DNA from: Pseudomonadota bacterium
Lineage (GTDB): Bacteria > Pseudomonadota > Alphaproteobacteria > Sphingomonadales > Sphingomonadaceae
Assembly (NCBI GenBank): GCA_023413015.1
Contig: JAEZQR010000235.1
Location: 1 to 7,113, forward strand
DNA length: 7,113 bases
Direction of reading: 5' to 3'
The position numbers and the translations under genes were made by a program. This document shows, one piece after another, positions 4,438-7,113 of this stretch. The first letter of the stretch is position 1, and each line of letters begins with the position of its first letter. Under the pieces are notes generated by a model that was given only the letters and a program-made list of their open reading frames with translations, ran no database searches and was not told where the DNA came from.

Positions 4438-6333
4438 ATGGGCAGGGTCAAGTTTGCAATCCTCATGGTCGGTCTGGCGGCGACAGCGCTGGCGTTCGCG
4501 CCGCCGATCGACGCCAAGCCGTCATCAGGGCCGGAGCGCGGCAAGCGGCCGCCGGGCCGTCCTTCCCAGGACGGTGCGGCGCTGCACCTGAGGATCGACG
4601 GCCGGTCGATCGACTGCCAGCCGAAGGCGGCGCTGACGACCCGATCCGGAACCTGGCGGCTGTGCAGCGCCGGCGAGCCGGTCCCCGGTATCGCGGCCTA
4701 TGGCTGGACGCTCGACCAGAACCCTGCGTTCATCCGTGTGATGCTCGCCCGGCGGGCGACCGAGCCCGCCGATGGCGAGCTGGCGCCCGTCTCGCTTCAG
4801 GTCACAGCTGCCCGCGGGAATCGCAGCTTCGATGCCATGCTGCTCACGGTGCCGGGCTCGATCCGCATCGCGCAGAACATGCAGCCGGTCGCGCCGAACC
4901 CCGACTGGCTGCGCGAGGCGGTGGCGACCAACCGGATTCCGGCGTTCAATCGCGCGACGCCGCTCGGCACGCTGGCGCCGCTGCGGACGTCGGGAAATGC
5001 CGAGGCCTATGATCCCAATTCGTTGATGGGTGGTTCGTCGTCCAAGAACTTCATCGGCGTCACGTCCAGCCAGGGCGGCGAACATTCGGCATCGCGCGGC
5101 TATGTGCACGACGTCGATGCCCGCTTCGTCGATGCCGCGCTCCGCCGCGAGGATGGCGCCATCGCCGCGGCCTTTCCCTGGCTCACGACGTTCACCCTCA
5201 CTGCGCTCGGCCATCCGCAGGGCGGCGTCTGGTCGTCCTTCCATGCCACCACCGTCGATCCGCAGTTCCCGCAGCCGCGCGAGCGGGGCTGGTCGCTCGC
5301 CCTCGACCGGGATCAGAAGCGACCGCAGGTCATGATCCTCGCCAATGCGAAGAAGTGGCGTCGCGACGTCGCCCATCTTGAGAATGTCGGATACGCCCAC
5401 TGGCTGCTTACCGAGGACCCGGTCGCCGGCCTCGTGCTCAACCGCCAGCTCGCTTATGCGCTGGCCGGCTACTACGCCTACATGCGGCCGACGCGGGGGA
5501 AGGGGGGCTATGGCTATTTCAAGGAAGAGCCTCGCGGCATCTACAACAGCCTTTCGGCCCTTCAGAAATCCAGCGTCGTCGCGCAGCGGGTCGGCGCGGC
5601 CGACGACGTGCTCTGGGGCACACAGCGGCTGGCGCGAATGACGGCCGATATCTGGCAGCGGCTCGACGCGGATCTCATCGCGCCGCTGGACAGGGCGACG
5701 CCGAGCCAAGCCGATCTCTATGCACGGCGGGTCAGCGGTCTCGGCACGATGGACGAGGTGGATACCGGTAAGCCCTACAAACGGCTCCGCCCCGATGGCT
5801 CGCTGACCTACTACCGCACCGCGTCGGACTTCCAGCAGCCGCAGTACGGTAAGGAGCCGCTGTACCTGTGGACGATGGCGGGGAATGGCGTTGCCGCCCG
5901 CGCGCTCCGCCACGACACGCTCGGCGCGATCAACCGGATACTCTACCTCGGTGGTGCCATGGGCGGCGGCGAGATGCCGAGCTCGACCGGCTCAGGCATC
6001 TTCTACGGCCCGTTCGATGCGACCGGCACTACGACCTCGGTGCGTAGTGGTCGCGAATGGGCGGAATGGGCAGCCCGCACCTGGGGCGGCAAGGTCTCGC
6101 GCACGAGCTTCGACGGCACCTACACGCACACCGTCCTGCAGCTCCGGCAGACGTTGCTCTACGCCCGCGCCGCCATTCAAGCCGGCCGCATGGCCCCTGG
6201 CGAAGGGGTGACGCTGCCGCAGATCGACGCCGCGCTGGCGGCTTGGGACCGCGCGGCTGCCGAGACGACGCGGTGGCAGCGGATGCTGATGGTCAAGCAC
6301 ACCGGCTCTCCAGCCACCGATCGGCGAATTTAG
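4438..6333 (+). CDS. Secreted protein of unknown function between chpT and cheA
   Basis: A 631-residue product I cannot assign to a family. It starts with a clear signal peptide: basic GRVK, hydrophobic core FAILMVGLAATALAFA (6-21) and a likely cleavage after Ala26 (PIDA|K), so it should be periplasmic or extracellular. The only two cysteines noticed, Cys60 and Cys76, could form a disulphide. Much of the middle looks helical and Trp/Tyr-rich, for example YAHWLLTEDPVAGLVLNRQ (about 318-336) followed by an aromatic AGYYAYMRP stretch; this faintly recalls alpha/alpha-toroid proteins (speculative). A Gly/Ser/Thr-rich stretch sits near 505-535. The ATG at 4438 gives the signal peptide; the frame is open upstream but overlaps chpT. 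AGGG lies 8 bases before the start. Intergenic distances of 56 and 58 bases fit co-transcription with chpT or an own promoter. Confidence 0.87.
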   Translation: MGRVKFAILMVGLAATALAFAPPIDAKPSSGPERGKRPPGRPSQDGAALHLRIDGRSIDCQPKAALTTRSGTWRLCSAGEPVPGIAAYGWTLDQNPAFIRVMLARRATEPADGELAPVSLQVTAARGNRSFDAMLLTVPGSIRIAQNMQPVAPNPDWLREAVATNRIPAFNRATPLGTLAPLRTSGNAEAYDPNSLMGGSSSKNFIGVTSSQGGEHSASRGYVHDVDARFVDAALRREDGAIAAAFPWLTTFTLTALGHPQGGVWSSFHATTVDPQFPQPRERGWSLALDRDQKRPQVMILANAKKWRRDVAHLENVGYAHWLLTEDPVAGLVLNRQLAYALAGYYAYMRPTRGKGGYGYFKEEPRGIYNSLSALQKSSVVAQRVGAADDVLWGTQRLARMTADIWQRLDADLIAPLDRATPSQADLYARRVSGLGTMDEVDTGKPYKRLRPDGSLTYYRTASDFQQPQYGKEPLYLWTMAGNGVAARALRHDTLGAINRILYLGGAMGGGEMPSSTGSGIFYGPFDATGTTTSVRSGREWAEWAARTWGGKVSRTSFDGTYTHTVLQLRQTLLYARAAIQAGRMAPGEGVTLPQIDAALAAWDRAAAETTRWQRMLMVKHTGSPATDRRI

Positions 6334-6344
6334 CAGCCTTTAAC
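6329..6344 (+). promoter_or_regulatory. Candidate CtrA box upstream of cheA
   Basis: TTTA (6329-6332), seven bases, then TTAAC (6340-6344) match the CtrA consensus TTAA-N7-TTAAC at eight of nine defined positions. This is the only TTAA I found in the window. It overlaps the stop codon of the secreted-protein gene and ends 47 bases before the cheA start, a plausible position for activation. No convincing -10 element was located downstream. Confidence 0.42.
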
Positions 6345-6391
6345 CAATCGGCCTACATGGTCGCCGCGAATTCGCGGACCGAAGGCATGCG

Positions 6392-7113
6392 ATGGACGAG
6401 CTGCTTGTCGATTTCCTGACCGAGACGGCCGAGAATCTCGGCGTCGTCGACAACGAGATCGTGCGGTGGGAACGCAATCCCGCCGACCGCGCCGTGCTCG
6501 ACAACATTTTCCGTCTCGTTCACACCGTCAAAGGCACCTGCGGCTTTCTCAACCTGCCGCGGCTCGAGGCGCTGGCGCATGCCGCCGAGACGGTCCTCGG
6601 GCGCGTGCGCGACGGCAAGCTCGCCGTTTCCGCCGTGGTCGTCACCGAGGTGCTCGCCGCGCTCGATGGCATCAAGGCGATCCTGCGCGTGCTCGAATCG
6701 ACCGGTCGCGAGCCGGAAGGCGACGATGCCACACTGATCGCCAAGCTAGAGCGTGTGGCGGCTGGTGGAACAGCAGAAGCGGCAGAAACGCCCGCCGCCA
6801 TCGAACCGGAGGGCGAGGGCGCCTCGGCCGCCCGCGCGCCGCAGAGCATCCGCGTCTCGGTCGATCTGCTCGAGCAGCTGATGGCCACCGTCTCCGAATT
6901 GGTGCTGACGCGCAACCAGTTGCTCCAGATCTCGCGCCGGGCCGGCGAGGGCGACGCCTATGCCGTGCCGCTCCAGCGGCTGTCGCAGTGCGTTTCCGAG
7001 CTGCAGGACGGCGTAATGCGCACGCGGATGCAGCCGATCAGCAACGCCTGGGCGGCGCTGCCGCGTATGGTGCGCAATCTCGCGCTCGAGCTCGGCAAGA
7101 AGATCGAGCTGGA
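6392..7113 (+). CDS. cheA: Chemotaxis histidine kinase CheA (N-terminal 240 residues; truncated by window)
   Basis: CheA autophosphorylates in response to chemoreceptors and passes phosphate to CheY and CheB, working with CheW in polar membrane arrays. The visible part has the P1 HPt domain (about 1-105) with the phosphorylated His44 in HTVKGTCGFL, an Ala/Glu/Pro-rich linker (about 122-150), and the P3 dimerisation domain from about 152 (SIRVSVDLLEQLMATVSELV, then NQLL) through MRTRMQPI (209-216), which leads into the P4 ATPase domain; the rest is beyond the right edge. No P2 CheY-binding domain is present between P1 and P3. The ATG at 6392 has GAAGG 6 bases upstream; an ATG at 6387 is out of frame. 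A CtrA-box-like sequence lies upstream. Further chemotaxis genes are expected to follow. Confidence 0.96.
   Translation, partial: MDELLVDFLTETAENLGVVDNEIVRWERNPADRAVLDNIFRLVHTVKGTCGFLNLPRLEALAHAAETVLGRVRDGKLAVSAVVVTEVLAALDGIKAILRVLESTGREPEGDDATLIAKLERVAAGGTAEAAETPAAIEPEGEGASAARAPQSIRVSVDLLEQLMATVSELVLTRNQLLQISRRAGEGDAYAVPLQRLSQCVSELQDGVMRTRMQPISNAWAALPRMVRNLALELGKKIEL

Noticed and set aside
4525..5913. 462-codon open frame on the minus strand
   Set aside because: It is antisense to the secreted-protein gene, Arg-rich with no recognisable domain, and of the kind expected opposite genes in GC-rich DNA; the plus-strand frame has a signal peptide and continuous protein-like composition.

Overview
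This GC-rich window (clearly above 60% GC by eye) comes from an alphaproteobacterium, most likely a sphingomonad. The main evidence is a ChpT-type histidine phosphotransferase, which is restricted to Alphaproteobacteria, located just upstream of a cheA gene. Nine protein genes are supported, two of them cut by the window edges. No RNA gene, insertion sequence, CRISPR array or prophage was seen.

Layout. (1) Positions 1-1394 hold a divergent pair with only 18 bp between start codons: an RluA/RluD-family 23S rRNA pseudouridine synthase on the minus strand (its 3' end lies beyond the left edge) and a small JAMM/M67 metallopeptidase on the plus strand. (2) Positions 1452-2700 hold a translationally coupled minus-strand operon: a DUF2975 four-helix membrane protein, a YozG-like Cro/C1 repressor, and an unrecognised four-helix membrane protein. 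It is preceded by an AT-rich control region with two TATCGATA palindromes 22 bp apart. (3) Positions 2748-3044 appear empty. A small single-span membrane protein (3045-3308, minus) follows, with a strong ribosome binding site and a candidate EcfG (general stress response) promoter. (4) Positions 3461-7113 run rightward: a CspA-type cold-shock protein, chpT, a secreted protein of unknown function, and the first 240 codons of cheA.

How the genes may work together. ChpT passes phosphate from CckA to CtrA and CpdR in known alphaproteobacteria. A CtrA-box-like sequence, containing the only TTAA I found in the window, lies between the secreted-protein gene and cheA. This suggests, but does not prove, that the relay containing ChpT controls the chemotaxis kinase gene downstream. 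The DUF2975/repressor/membrane-protein operon looks like a self-regulated membrane module of unknown function. Two genes (the cold-shock gene and the pseudouridine synthase) have promoter-like hexamers placed so that transcription would begin at or within a few bases of the start codon, suggesting leaderless or near-leaderless mRNAs.

I did not find a clearly novel multi-gene defence or metabolic system. The most unusual items are the paired-operator membrane module, the unrecognised secreted protein held between two signalling genes, and the stress- and CtrA-type promoter candidates.
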